Source of the DNA: CAZQKW01 sp964594075
GTDB lineage: Bacteria; Desulfobacterota; WTBG01; CAIYCZ01
DNA: 61,359 nucleotides
Assembly (NCBI GenBank): GCA_964594075.1
Contig: CAZQKW010000019.1
Span: 1-61,359 of the forward strand
Reading direction: 5' to 3'
Shown here: positions 42,756 to 50,857 of the stretch, in pieces
Layout of the letters: each line of letters opens with the position of its first letter
How positions within the stretch are numbered: position 1 is the stretch's first letter
Translations under genes and position numbers: made by a program
The notes under the pieces: model-generated
Database searches by the model: none
What the model saw: the letters and a program-made list of their open reading frames with translations, nothing else
What the model was told of the DNA's origin: nothing

Positions 42756-44321
42756 ATGCATAAGGTAGATAGAAAAAGCGAACGACATCAGCAAATCCTG
42801 AAGGCCTTTCAAGCTGCGGTGGGGCCGGAAAACGTATCCGATGCGCCGGCAACCATGGAGGCCTACTATGGAGACTGGCTGCCGCCCAAAACCCTTGGTA
42901 TGTCGCTGCCGCCGGAATTTGTGGTTCTCCCTGATGGAACCAGAGAGACGCAGGCGGTGATAAAAATCTGCAACCGGTTTAAAATCCCGTTTATCCCGGT
43001 GGGCTCTAACCAGTGGTCGCTGACCGGTTCGCCGAACCGGCCGGAGACGGTTATTATCGACCCCAAGCGGATGGGCAGAATCCTTGAGATTGATGAAAGA
43101 AATATGTATGCCGTGGTTGAACCGTTGACAACCCTTGCCCAGTTGCATGCCGAGGCAAACAAGCGCGGCCTGTATATCGGGTCTCCTGAAGCAAGCGCCC
43201 AGTCCTCGGCTCTTGCCGGCCATCTCTTTCAGGGAATGTGGGGTGTCGGGTTCCGGCTTGGCGTTGCCTACCGCAATATCCTGGGCATGGAATGGGTGCT
43301 GCCTAACGGGGAAATTCTGCGCACCGGTTCCTTTTCGCAGGATGCAAGCTGCGGATTCTGGGGCGAAGGCCCCGGCCCCGACCTAAGGGGCATGTTGCGC
43401 GGCTATGCCGGTGCCCTTGGCGGAGTCGGCATGGTGACCAAAATGGCGGTAAAGCTGCATCCCTATCCGGGGCCCAAGGTATGGCCCTGTGAGGGACGGA
43501 TACCAAACCAGACGTCCACTCTGCCAGAAGACCGGTTTAAATGGTATATCATTAAATATAATTCTTTAGAAGAAGCCGTGAACTTTATGTATGAAATCGG
43601 CCGCGCTGAAATTGGCGGCGTGGTGCAGAAGTGGCCGACCGTTTATTATATCTGGTGGTGGGCCAATTCCAATGAAGAATACTGGGAAACCTGGAAACGG
43701 CGCGTATTTCAAGACAATGTGAAACACGCAGTCGGCGTCTGTTTATGGGGATTCACGTCTGCCAAACAGCTTGAGTATGAAAAGCGCGTCATAGAAGATA
43801 TTATCAAAGAAACCCGGGGCAAGCCTATTTCCCAGGAAGTGTTTGACCTGTGGGTGCCGCGCACGGCCAATAACTGGATCAGAGATACCAACGGGTCGCG
43901 CATGATGCGGCCGTCGGGGACATTCCTCGCCCTGCGCCTCCCAACCGATACACTCAAAAGTTCCATCGATGTGTGCAAGCTGGGTTATGAGTGGGTTAAG
44001 AAGTTCTCGCCACCCATTCTTGACTGCGATGGGCCGGACTGGATCGGCGGCTATGATTTTGGCCACTTCGGTTTTGCGGAAACAGACTTTCCCGTGGAAA
44101 AGACCCCCCAGGATCTGGGAGACTTGATGAACAAACTGCTGGCCATGACCAAGGAAGATTTGCAGCACGGTATTGAAAATGGCATCGGCCCGTTTCTGGG
44201 CGGACCCTACCATGCAATGGCGGGGCCGGTGTTTAAATACGAAAAACTCCTGAAGGGCATCAAGAAAGCCATTGATCCGAATAATGTATCAAATCCGCCG
44301 CATAATATACCGGTTGACTAA
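42756..44321 (+). CDS. PCMH-type FAD oxidoreductase 2 (cresol-dehydrogenase-like)
   Basis: FAD-binding oxidase, 521 aa, longer than and distinct from the first FAD protein. The FAD domain includes PFIPVGSNQWSLTGSPNR and VIIDPKRMGRILEID. A later GNILGMEWVLPNGEILRTGS-like strand and the large C-terminal cap resemble the vanillyl-alcohol oxidase/4-cresol dehydrogenase group. The C terminus ends AIDPNNVSNPPHNIP. GGGAG precedes the start. Known members oxidise phenols or 2-hydroxyacids; here electrons probably enter the adjoining iron-sulfur proteins. The substrate is unknown. Confidence 0.88.
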   Translation: MHKVDRKSERHQQILKAFQAAVGPENVSDAPATMEAYYGDWLPPKTLGMSLPPEFVVLPDGTRETQAVIKICNRFKIPFIPVGSNQWSLTGSPNRPETVIIDPKRMGRILEIDERNMYAVVEPLTTLAQLHAEANKRGLYIGSPEASAQSSALAGHLFQGMWGVGFRLGVAYRNILGMEWVLPNGEILRTGSFSQDASCGFWGEGPGPDLRGMLRGYAGALGGVGMVTKMAVKLHPYPGPKVWPCEGRIPNQTSTLPEDRFKWYIIKYNSLEEAVNFMYEIGRAEIGGVVQKWPTVYYIWWWANSNEEYWETWKRRVFQDNVKHAVGVCLWGFTSAKQLEYEKRVIEDIIKETRGKPISQEVFDLWVPRTANNWIRDTNGSRMMRPSGTFLALRLPTDTLKSSIDVCKLGYEWVKKFSPPILDCDGPDWIGGYDFGHFGFAETDFPVEKTPQDLGDLMNKLLAMTKEDLQHGIENGIGPFLGGPYHAMAGPVFKYEKLLKGIKKAIDPNNVSNPPHNIPVD

Positions 44322-44350
44322 CTACCAACGCTGACAAAAGGAGAGTCCCC

Positions 44351-44692
44351 ATGGATTTGAAAGTAGAACCGTTGAAATGTACGGGATGCCGCATATGCGA
44401 ATTTGCCTGCAATTTTCATTATGACGGGAGTATTTCACCGATTGGCTCAAGCATTATGTTTTACCGCGAGGAGAAAAAAAATTATTACGGTCTCATGGTA
44501 AAACGGGAGAAAAGTCTTCTGCTGGGACGCCCCGAAGGGGAAAGAATCCTCAAGCCTGGAGAGCAGATTGAAGGCGCCACTGCCAGCAGCAAGCCGATTT
44601 TACTGCGGGTGGCCTGCGACCGCTGCACGGAAGAGGAAGCAGGACCGCTGTGCATCAGAGCTTGTCCTTACGGCGTATTGAGCATGGAATAA
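44351..44692 (+). CDS. Dicluster ferredoxin of the AOR-like cluster
   Basis: Ferredoxin of 113 aa of the kind that accompanies aldehyde:ferredoxin oxidoreductases. The first motif is KCTGCRICEFACNF near residue 10. The second is spread out: ACDRCTEEEAGPLCIRACP near residue 89. AGGAGAG precedes the ATG. The long insertion between the motifs contains a basic LMVKREKSLLLGRPEGER, possibly a docking loop. It starts 30 bp after the second FAD gene and ends 12 bp before the AOR-like gene, so it is probably cotranscribed and shares electrons with both. Confidence 0.87.
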   Translation: MDLKVEPLKCTGCRICEFACNFHYDGSISPIGSSIMFYREEKKNYYGLMVKREKSLLLGRPEGERILKPGEQIEGATASSKPILLRVACDRCTEEEAGPLCIRACPYGVLSME

Positions 44693-44704
44693 GGAGGTGG
44701 CACA

Positions 44705-46078
44705 ATGGAGATCATGAACAACTATACGGGAACTATTTTAATAGCTGATCTGGCACGTGGCACATGCGATACCGAGGAACTGAGCCAGGAGCTGGTTGAA
44801 CAGGCTTTGGGCGGAGCTGCCATCAATATGGCACTTTATGAAAAATATAAGGATAAAGACCCGCTGATTATCGGCACCGGCTTTTTTACTGCGACGTTCT
44901 TCCCCTGCTCAAATCTTGCCGTGCTTACCGGAAAAAGCCCTATTACCGGCAAAATTGGCCATGCGCCGCTTACCTGGCAGGCGGGCGTGGAACTGAAGCT
45001 GGCGGGATTTGACTTTGTGGTGCTTTGCGGTGCTTCTGATAGGCCGGTGCGGCTGTGGCTACATGATGGTTTGTCAGATATAAATAATTCCCAGGATATC
45101 TGGGGTGCAGACGTGTGGGAATCGGTTGATAAAATTCGCGAAGTTTACGGCGATGATATGATACAGATGCTGGTCATTGGCCCGGCAGGAGAAAACAGGG
45201 TACCCATCGCACAGGTGTCTGAAAACTACTGGGGCAGCAAAGACTCGTTTGGTTTTGGGGCGGCTTTTGGCGCCAAAAAGCTCAAAGCCATTGCCATGCG
45301 CGGTCTCGGCTCGCTGGAAGTGGCCGAGGGCTTTTTTCAGAAATGCATGGAGCTGAAAAACCAAATACTGAACGGCGCCATCACGGGTAAAGCGGGACTT
45401 AAGGATTTCATTGAACCGCTTGGTTTAGACGTTGCAATAAAGGAAAAAGTCCAGAGTGCGACGCACCGACTCAATGCCTGCTATAACTGTCCGTATCCGT
45501 GCTATACATTTTTCAAGTATCGCGAAGCGCCCACTGCTCTGGCGCAGACCGGTGTTGCTGACCCCGGCTGCCTTACGGCAGGCCTTGCAGGTCTGGCCCG
45601 GTTTTACGCGCTGGGCATTGATGCGCCACAGGCAATGGAAATATGCTTTAAAGCAGGACTTCAGCCAGCCGCCGCCGCTCAAATACTGGAGAAAAAAGGC
45701 ATAAAGGAGTTGGCTGCTGCTGAGGCAGCGTTACGGGAATGTGCGGCAGACAGCACGCTAAAGGCAGACGCAGCATCCCCGTGGCCATGCCCGGTCAGCC
45801 TTCCCCCTGAAGCAGGCATCTTTTCAAGCGCGGTTCCGCCACAGCCGGTGTTTGCGCCGGCAAGCGCTTTTGGGCAGGGAGACGCTGGTCAGGTCTGGGT
45901 TAAACGCCAGGCGCTTGCCTACATTATCGGTATGTGCCCCATTTTTGCACTGCTTGCTCCCGAGGTTACCACTGACCGGGTTGTGGAACTGGTCCGGATG
46001 TCCGCAGAATGGGATGACTTTAACAAAGAAACACTTGATACCATCATAGAAACGCTCATTAAGCAGAGCATGAGCTGA
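44705..46078 (+). CDS. Degenerate aldehyde:ferredoxin oxidoreductase-like protein
   Basis: AOR-family homologue, 457 aa, shorter than the usual 600. The N-terminal domain matches (KSPITGKIGH, GVELKLAGFDFVVLCGAS, IGPAGENRVPIA, GAKKLKAIA), and three cluster cysteines are seen in CYNCPYPC near residue 260, with a fourth in IGMC near 405. By alignment from memory to Pyrococcus AOR, several pterin-binding positions are changed: the GGRYN segment reads FPCSN, the GRGGVG segment reads SFGFGAA, and the DxxGLC aspartate is lost. The region from 345 to 400 is a proline- and alanine-rich linker. It may keep the [4Fe-4S] cluster without a working tungstopterin site. Confidence 0.8.
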   Translation: MEIMNNYTGTILIADLARGTCDTEELSQELVEQALGGAAINMALYEKYKDKDPLIIGTGFFTATFFPCSNLAVLTGKSPITGKIGHAPLTWQAGVELKLAGFDFVVLCGASDRPVRLWLHDGLSDINNSQDIWGADVWESVDKIREVYGDDMIQMLVIGPAGENRVPIAQVSENYWGSKDSFGFGAAFGAKKLKAIAMRGLGSLEVAEGFFQKCMELKNQILNGAITGKAGLKDFIEPLGLDVAIKEKVQSATHRLNACYNCPYPCYTFFKYREAPTALAQTGVADPGCLTAGLAGLARFYALGIDAPQAMEICFKAGLQPAAAAQILEKKGIKELAAAEAALRECAADSTLKADAASPWPCPVSLPPEAGIFSSAVPPQPVFAPASAFGQGDAGQVWVKRQALAYIIGMCPIFALLAPEVTTDRVVELVRMSAEWDDFNKETLDTIIETLIKQSMS

Positions 46079-46116
46079 GCGGATGCTGGTTCTCATTGAG
46101 GTAATGGAGAATAACT

Positions 46117-47346
46117 ATGGCAGTAAAAATTGCAAAGAAAGTCTATGAGCGGACACTGGAAGACTACCGGGAACAGGCTTGGGGCGACGCCCGCTGCAAC
46201 TGGTGCATGAACCAGTGGGGCTGGAATGTCAAAAGCGCCCGGTTTAATGAAATCTGTCCCGAGTTCCGGTATACACGTTTTTTTGCCTACAGCGGCATGG
46301 GAAAGTTCCACATTATACGCGCACTGCTTGAGGGCGATTTTGATTACACGGACTCGGAAAAACTGCTTGAGATTTGCTATTTCTGCACTTCCTGCGGCGC
46401 CTGCGAGATGAATTGTCTGCGGCTTAATGAAAAGGAACCGCTCAAGGCAGCCGAAGCGTTGAAAACGCGGCTCATTGAGCTGGGGCTTGCACCGCTGCCC
46501 GCGCACAAGGAGCTTTTGAACAGTATTAAAAACTATGATAACCCGTGGCTCAAGCCGCGTGCCCGGCGCAAAGACTGGACCAAGGGGATAAAGGTCAAAG
46601 ATGTGGCAAAAGAAAAATGCGAATATCTCTTTTTTGCCGGCTGCACTCCCGCGTTCGATCCGCTCATTCAACATGAAATAGTAAACACGGTCAAGGTGCT
46701 GCAAAAAGCCAAAATTGATGTGGGCATTCTGGGGGAAAAAGAAATTTGCTGCGGGAGCCCCGCCATCCGCATCGGCCACCGGGATATTTTCTTTGATCTG
46801 GTGAAGCGCAATATTGAAATGTTCAATGAATTTGGCATCAAGAAAATCATCACCCACTGCGCCGGCTGCTTCCACACCCTCAAATATGATTTTCCGGAGG
46901 TCCCGGGTATGCCGCCGATTAATTTTGAGGTCATCCACGTGTCAGAAATTCTTGAGGATCTGGTCAATGCCGGAGAAATCAAGTTTAAAAAAGAAGTGCC
47001 ACTCACCGTTACTTGGCATGATCCCTGTCATATTGGCCGCCATTGTGGGATTTATGAGGAGCCGCGCAACATTCTTAAAGCAATTCCCGGCATTAAACTG
47101 GTGGAAATGGAGCGTATAAAGGACCAGGCTTGGTGTTGCGGGGCCGGTGCCGGCGTGCGCACTGCCTTTCCTGAACTGTCGTTAAAGATCGCGACTGAGC
47201 GCATTGAGGAAGCCAAGTCAACAGGTGCCGAAGCGGTCGTTACCTCCTGTCCCTATTGCGAGCAAAATTTAAGCGATCCTATAAATAAAAATAATGAAAA
47301 GATAAAGCTTTATGATTTGCTTGATCTGATGATGCAGTCTATGTAG
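46117..47346 (+). CDS. CCG-domain iron-sulfur protein 2 (HdrD/GlcF-like)
   Basis: Paralogue of the protein at 41445, 409 aa. Here the first N-terminal site is incomplete (CNWCMNQ, with glutamine at the third cysteine) while the second (CTSCGACEMNC) is complete, the reverse of its paralogue. The two CCG domains are intact: EICCGSPA with HCAGCFH, and DPCHIGRHC with WCCGAGAG and SCPYCEQN. GGAG lies before the start. It is 38 bp downstream of the AOR-like gene. With its paralogue it likely forms a paired electron-transfer module. Confidence 0.9.
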   Translation: MAVKIAKKVYERTLEDYREQAWGDARCNWCMNQWGWNVKSARFNEICPEFRYTRFFAYSGMGKFHIIRALLEGDFDYTDSEKLLEICYFCTSCGACEMNCLRLNEKEPLKAAEALKTRLIELGLAPLPAHKELLNSIKNYDNPWLKPRARRKDWTKGIKVKDVAKEKCEYLFFAGCTPAFDPLIQHEIVNTVKVLQKAKIDVGILGEKEICCGSPAIRIGHRDIFFDLVKRNIEMFNEFGIKKIITHCAGCFHTLKYDFPEVPGMPPINFEVIHVSEILEDLVNAGEIKFKKEVPLTVTWHDPCHIGRHCGIYEEPRNILKAIPGIKLVEMERIKDQAWCCGAGAGVRTAFPELSLKIATERIEEAKSTGAEAVVTSCPYCEQNLSDPINKNNEKIKLYDLLDLMMQSM

Positions 47347-47433
47347 TGCGGAAATAATGTAAAAAAACAAATTTATGCCAAATGCAATGGTGCAGGCATT
47401 CTAACAACCAAACCCATAGAGGAGGATTTCAGT

Positions 47434-47670
47434 ATGGCAGAATTGACCTGGGAGAAAAACAGCAAGGCAATGTTTGACAAGTGCATAGAGGGATCGCCCA
47501 AACCATTTCGGGCGATGACCGAAAAGAAGCTCATGGAGGCAATCACCAAGAAGGCTGGCGATGCGGCGGTGGTGACCGAGGACATGATTATTGAGTGCGT
47601 TAAGGAGATTACGCCCAAGCCGTTTGTGGCCATGGCGCTTAAAGCACTGGAGCCCTTGAAGACAGCCTAA
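47434..47670 (+). CDS. PCP_red-like small protein
   Basis: A 78-residue helical protein that starts behind AGAGGAGG. It has the spacing of conserved residues seen in the protochlorophyllide-reductase C-terminal (PCP_red) fold: an N-terminal LTWEKNSKAMFDKC, GSPKPFRAMTEKKLMEA in the middle and TEDMIIECVKEITPKPF later. In known proteins this fold occurs as a C-terminal domain of DPOR subunits. Here it is free-standing and ends the redox cluster, with a strong terminator 25 bp later. It may help assemble or regulate the complex. The family call is tentative. Confidence 0.7.
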   Translation: MAELTWEKNSKAMFDKCIEGSPKPFRAMTEKKLMEAITKKAGDAAVVTEDMIIECVKEITPKPFVAMALKALEPLKTA

Positions 47671-47694
47671 GGAATTGACTTTTTTATTGAAAAC

Positions 47695-47739
47695 AAAAAG
47701 GGAAAAGGCGGGTTGCTAACCGTGCGCTTTTCCCTTTTT
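47695..47739. terminator. Bidirectional intrinsic terminator
   Basis: AAAAAGGGAAAAG (47695-47707) pairs with CTTTTCCCTTTTT (47727-47739), a 13-bp perfect stem with a 19-nt loop and A/T tracts at both ends. It lies between the convergent redox cluster and pyrophosphatase genes and can end transcription from both sides. Confidence 0.9.
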
Positions 47740-47761
47740 CGTTACCAAATTCCGTGCGCCT

Positions 47762-48376
47762 TTATTCCTGGCCGAATTCCTCCTCGTAATCCTTCATAGA
47801 TGCCGCAACGACCTTCTGGGCATGCTCAGCCCCGTAAATTTTTTCAATAGAAATATTAGGTTCTTCTCCCGGGATTAGTTTATAGGTTGAAAAATAATGC
47901 TGCAACCGCTCAATGAGCAGGTGGGGCAAATCGGTAATATCTTCAGCCGTGCCCCAGAAATTGTCGTTTTCCAGTATAGAAATAATTTTGTCATCCGCCT
48001 CTCCATGATCCACAATCTGCAGCCCGCCTACGACGCGCGCATTGAGCAGCATTTCTGAGCGGTTGATAGGCCGTTCGCTCACCACGCAAATATCCAGCGG
48101 ATCGCCATCGCCCCGTTCAGCGTGAGGTGACAAATCTTTAACCCGTTTGCCGCAGAATGTGCGCGGTATAAAACCATACAATGTTGGCGGCTGCGAGGAG
48201 CCGCGCTGCGGCCGATCAACCAGCAGGTAGCCGGTTGTCTTGTCAACCTCATATTTTACCAGGTCAAACGGCGTAATTTCAATATACGCGCGCACGATGC
48301 GCGGCGGGTCGTTGCCGGTTTCAAGCCCGTGCCAGGGATGCGGACGCCACCGGTAAAAAGGACCAGGAAATTTCAT
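47762..48376 (-). CDS. ppa: Inorganic pyrophosphatase, family I
   Basis: Soluble pyrophosphatase of 204 aa, hydrolysing PPi to two phosphates with Mg2+. The metal-binding core is GDGDPLDICVV near residue 90, preceded by YEVDKTTGYLLVDRP and YGFIPRTFCG and followed by KIISILENDNFW. GAGGC lies before the start. It is about 30 aa longer than the minimal bacterial form and carries a C-terminal acidic tail. It is the last gene of the minus-strand polyphosphate-related block, ending at the shared terminator. Confidence 0.92.
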   Translation of the reverse strand: MKFPGPFYRWRPHPWHGLETGNDPPRIVRAYIEITPFDLVKYEVDKTTGYLLVDRPQRGSSQPPTLYGFIPRTFCGKRVKDLSPHAERGDGDPLDICVVSERPINRSEMLLNARVVGGLQIVDHGEADDKIISILENDNFWGTAEDITDLPHLLIERLQHYFSTYKLIPGEEPNISIEKIYGAEHAQKVVAASMKDYEEEFGQE

Positions 48377-48511
48377 GCAAATGCCTCGTTTTCTCGTTAG
48401 GTCTCGTCATAGTAGTTTTTCAAAAGTATTATATACATGAAATGAAATCATAGCGCATTGCAATAGCTCATCGTTTTTTAACAAACTATCGCATGGCATG
48501 ACTCAAAGGCT

Positions 48512-50311
48512 TTACAAATCTTGAATCAAAGCAGCGGCTCGTTTAAAAAATCCAGTTTGTTCAAGCCGTTCCCACTCACTAACAAATGTTTCAACCCGAT
48601 GCTGAAGTTCTGCCTGGCGAACAGAGAGGTAGGCGGCAACGCCCGGCGCAATGACCGGTTTGCATTGAATTGTTTCACTGGCTGATTGAACCTTTCCCCA
48701 TGTTCCCCATGTCAGGAAATTGCGCAGAATGTCAGACGTGACCACGCCATCCTGGATGTCTCCCAGATGATCTTGCAATCTCTTAAGCTCCTCTATCAGC
48801 TGTTCTGCATCCTGCGGCAGGACCTCTTTAAAAAATTCAAGCGTGTAACGCAGCCCCTTGAACGCGATACGCAAACGATGCAGTCGTTCAAGAGAAATGT
48901 CGCGCGCGTGAATACAATCTTCATAAGCACGAACGGCTGCGAGCCGTTGAAGGAGGACGATGGGCAACACATGCGGAATGCGCTGCGGCACCGGTTCATC
49001 GCGGCTGCTGAATGCCGGCAAAGCAGCGGCGCCGCGGTTTTTCAGAAATTTTTCAAACTCCTTTTTAAAGCGGATATATCGCTGGCTGTCCAGAAAATCC
49101 AGCATGCGCTTGCGCGCGTTTTGATACTGCCCGTTAAATACAGCAAACAACGGATCCAGTTCATCCTGGCGATCGGGAGGCACGGTATTGAGGTATGCCT
49201 GCGCTTTTTGTTTAAACACATCAAGATCGCGAACTGTGCCAAGGATGCGACCCGCACGCCGGATCTGTTTGACAAACGGTTTTATCTGTTTCATGTCCAG
49301 GTATGCGCCGCACACGCGAATAGCAGCGCGCATGCGCCGCGTGGCAACGCGCATGTCATGCAGCTCTTCTATATCCTCTCCGCGGCGGGTGCCCGCTTCA
49401 TGGCTGACCATTCGTTTGAAGTGAAAATAAAGGGTCTTGCGCGCGGCTTCAGCCATGGTATCTTTATTCGTGATCCCCGGTTTTTTTGACAATGCCCGCG
49501 GTCGAGGCGTTTCAGCGATAGTTTCTGACCCGTGCCGGAGGGGTGCTGATGTTTTTATCTCTGACGCCGCTAATTTCTGTTCAGTGCCGCTGTTTCGGTG
49601 AGACCGGTCGGTAATTAGGGAACGTTTTCTGCGCGGTTTTTCAGAACGGGACGAGGGACGCAGCTGGTTCAGGGAGAACGCAGGAGATGCGGGGGAAGCA
49701 TTAATAAACATCAAAGCGCGTTCGAATTTTGTTTGCAATTGGGGAACGAGACCCCATTCGTGTTGGAGACAATGCTGAATTTTTTCCAAATCGGATTCCG
49801 TGCCTTCGGCGAGCAACTCTGCTTCAAGCTCATAGAATATGTGATCGCCGGCGCCCGCATCTATATGGACTTCGTCAATACATAATTCAGCGACAAGCCG
49901 TTCGCCGCGACTGCGCACCCTGCGCACAAACCGTTTCTGGCGAACCTCAAACAACGGGATGAGCGGTTTGTGCTGGGTAAATTGGAGCACCAGGCTGCGC
50001 GTCTGACTATCGGGCCACAGGGTTGGCTCAAGAGTGGAAGACGATAGGGAAACCGCAAATTCTTCGCGCCGGTGAAGCGGCCCTGCCGGCGGTATGAGTT
50101 GTTTGAGGGATATGACCGTGGCATCCGCCTGTTCGCGCTTTCGGCAGATATAACCGGCCTTCTGCAGATCTTGCGCAGCGGTATCCAGATAGGTATCATG
50201 AAGATCTTGATAATGTCCCGTAGAAAGCAAAAAACCTGCAAGCTGCTCCGTCTCCTGCAACCGCTCACAGGTTGTTTTGTCGGGAACTGTGAATTTCAGT
50301 TCGATTTCCAT
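48512..50311 (-). CDS. CYTH-CHAD protein
   Basis: Two-domain protein, 599 aa. The N-terminal CYTH triphosphate-tunnel domain starts with the ExExK signature MEIELKF and contains basic and acidic strand residues (QKRFVRRVRSRGERLVAELC, then IDEVHID). A serine- and arginine-rich linker (about 205-285) precedes the CHAD domain (about 295-590), with histidine/arginine-rich helices (HDMRVATRRMRAAIRVCGAY, RLHRLRIAFKGLRYTLEFF). CHAD domains bind polyphosphate and CYTH domains cleave triphosphate. It lies downstream of two kinase-like genes and upstream of ppa in the phosphate island. Confidence 0.92.
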   Translation of the reverse strand: MEIELKFTVPDKTTCERLQETEQLAGFLLSTGHYQDLHDTYLDTAAQDLQKAGYICRKREQADATVISLKQLIPPAGPLHRREEFAVSLSSSTLEPTLWPDSQTRSLVLQFTQHKPLIPLFEVRQKRFVRRVRSRGERLVAELCIDEVHIDAGAGDHIFYELEAELLAEGTESDLEKIQHCLQHEWGLVPQLQTKFERALMFINASPASPAFSLNQLRPSSRSEKPRRKRSLITDRSHRNSGTEQKLAASEIKTSAPLRHGSETIAETPRPRALSKKPGITNKDTMAEAARKTLYFHFKRMVSHEAGTRRGEDIEELHDMRVATRRMRAAIRVCGAYLDMKQIKPFVKQIRRAGRILGTVRDLDVFKQKAQAYLNTVPPDRQDELDPLFAVFNGQYQNARKRMLDFLDSQRYIRFKKEFEKFLKNRGAAALPAFSSRDEPVPQRIPHVLPIVLLQRLAAVRAYEDCIHARDISLERLHRLRIAFKGLRYTLEFFKEVLPQDAEQLIEELKRLQDHLGDIQDGVVTSDILRNFLTWGTWGKVQSASETIQCKPVIAPGVAAYLSVRQAELQHRVETFVSEWERLEQTGFFKRAAALIQDL

Positions 50312-50446
50312 GGTTATGCGTTTAAAAATGAGAGTGCCGCATCGCCGCCGTCTCGAGTAATGTACTTTATTATAGCCCTGATAAAGAACAGGTCATTGGG
50401 AAGACGCGAGCCAAGGCCCGGAGGGGCAATCAAGAGTCAGCAATAT

Positions 50447-50857
50447 TCAGGTTATGCTCTGCTCCTTCTGGTGCGCCTCTGCGAGCTTCGCGGCACCGGT
50501 GCGCCTGGTGTTTTTTTGTTCTCCGGCTTTTCCCGAAGCATCAATAAAGATGTCCTGAAGAGTGGAAATAATTCGGTCAATTTCTTTAAGGTCTTTTAAC
50601 CGCCCCTTATGCGGTTTCAGTTTGAGACTCTGAATCTCGTGCAGCCATGAAGGCAGCAGCTCTTTCAACTTTTTGCGGTTAACCAGTGAAATGCTCGAGA
50701 TAATGGTCTCAATATGACCCTCGCGGCGCAGCATGAAATTTTCACACACCTCCCGCGCCTGGGAGCGCAGGAGTTTTAATTCGCGTATGAACTCATCGTC
50801 AAGCTCTGCGCCTCGTCCATTGGGTTTTTTTCTTTCATCACTGGTCTTCTTCATCAT
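50447..50857 (-). CDS. Small charged helical protein of unknown function
   Basis: Protein of about 136 aa. The start at 50857 follows GAGGAGG by 6 nt and overlaps the end of the second kinase-like gene by 20 bp. It is rich in basic and acidic residues (ELDDEFIRELKLLRSQAREV, KLKPHKGRLKDLKEIDRI), probably helical, with a lysine- and glutamine-rich tail. No motif is recognised. Its place between thymidylate-kinase-like genes and the CYTH-CHAD gene suggests a role in the same pathway, for example as a polyphosphate-binding accessory, but nothing in the sequence proves it. Confidence 0.65.
   Translation of the reverse strand: MMKKTSDERKKPNGRGAELDDEFIRELKLLRSQAREVCENFMLRREGHIETIISSISLVNRKKLKELLPSWLHEIQSLKLKPHKGRLKDLKEIDRIISTLQDIFIDASGKAGEQKNTRRTGAAKLAEAHQKEQSIT

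Noticed and set aside
46093..46938. 281-codon minus-strand frame opposite the second CCG protein
   Set aside because: The plus strand encodes conserved CCG motifs in order; the antisense frame has none.
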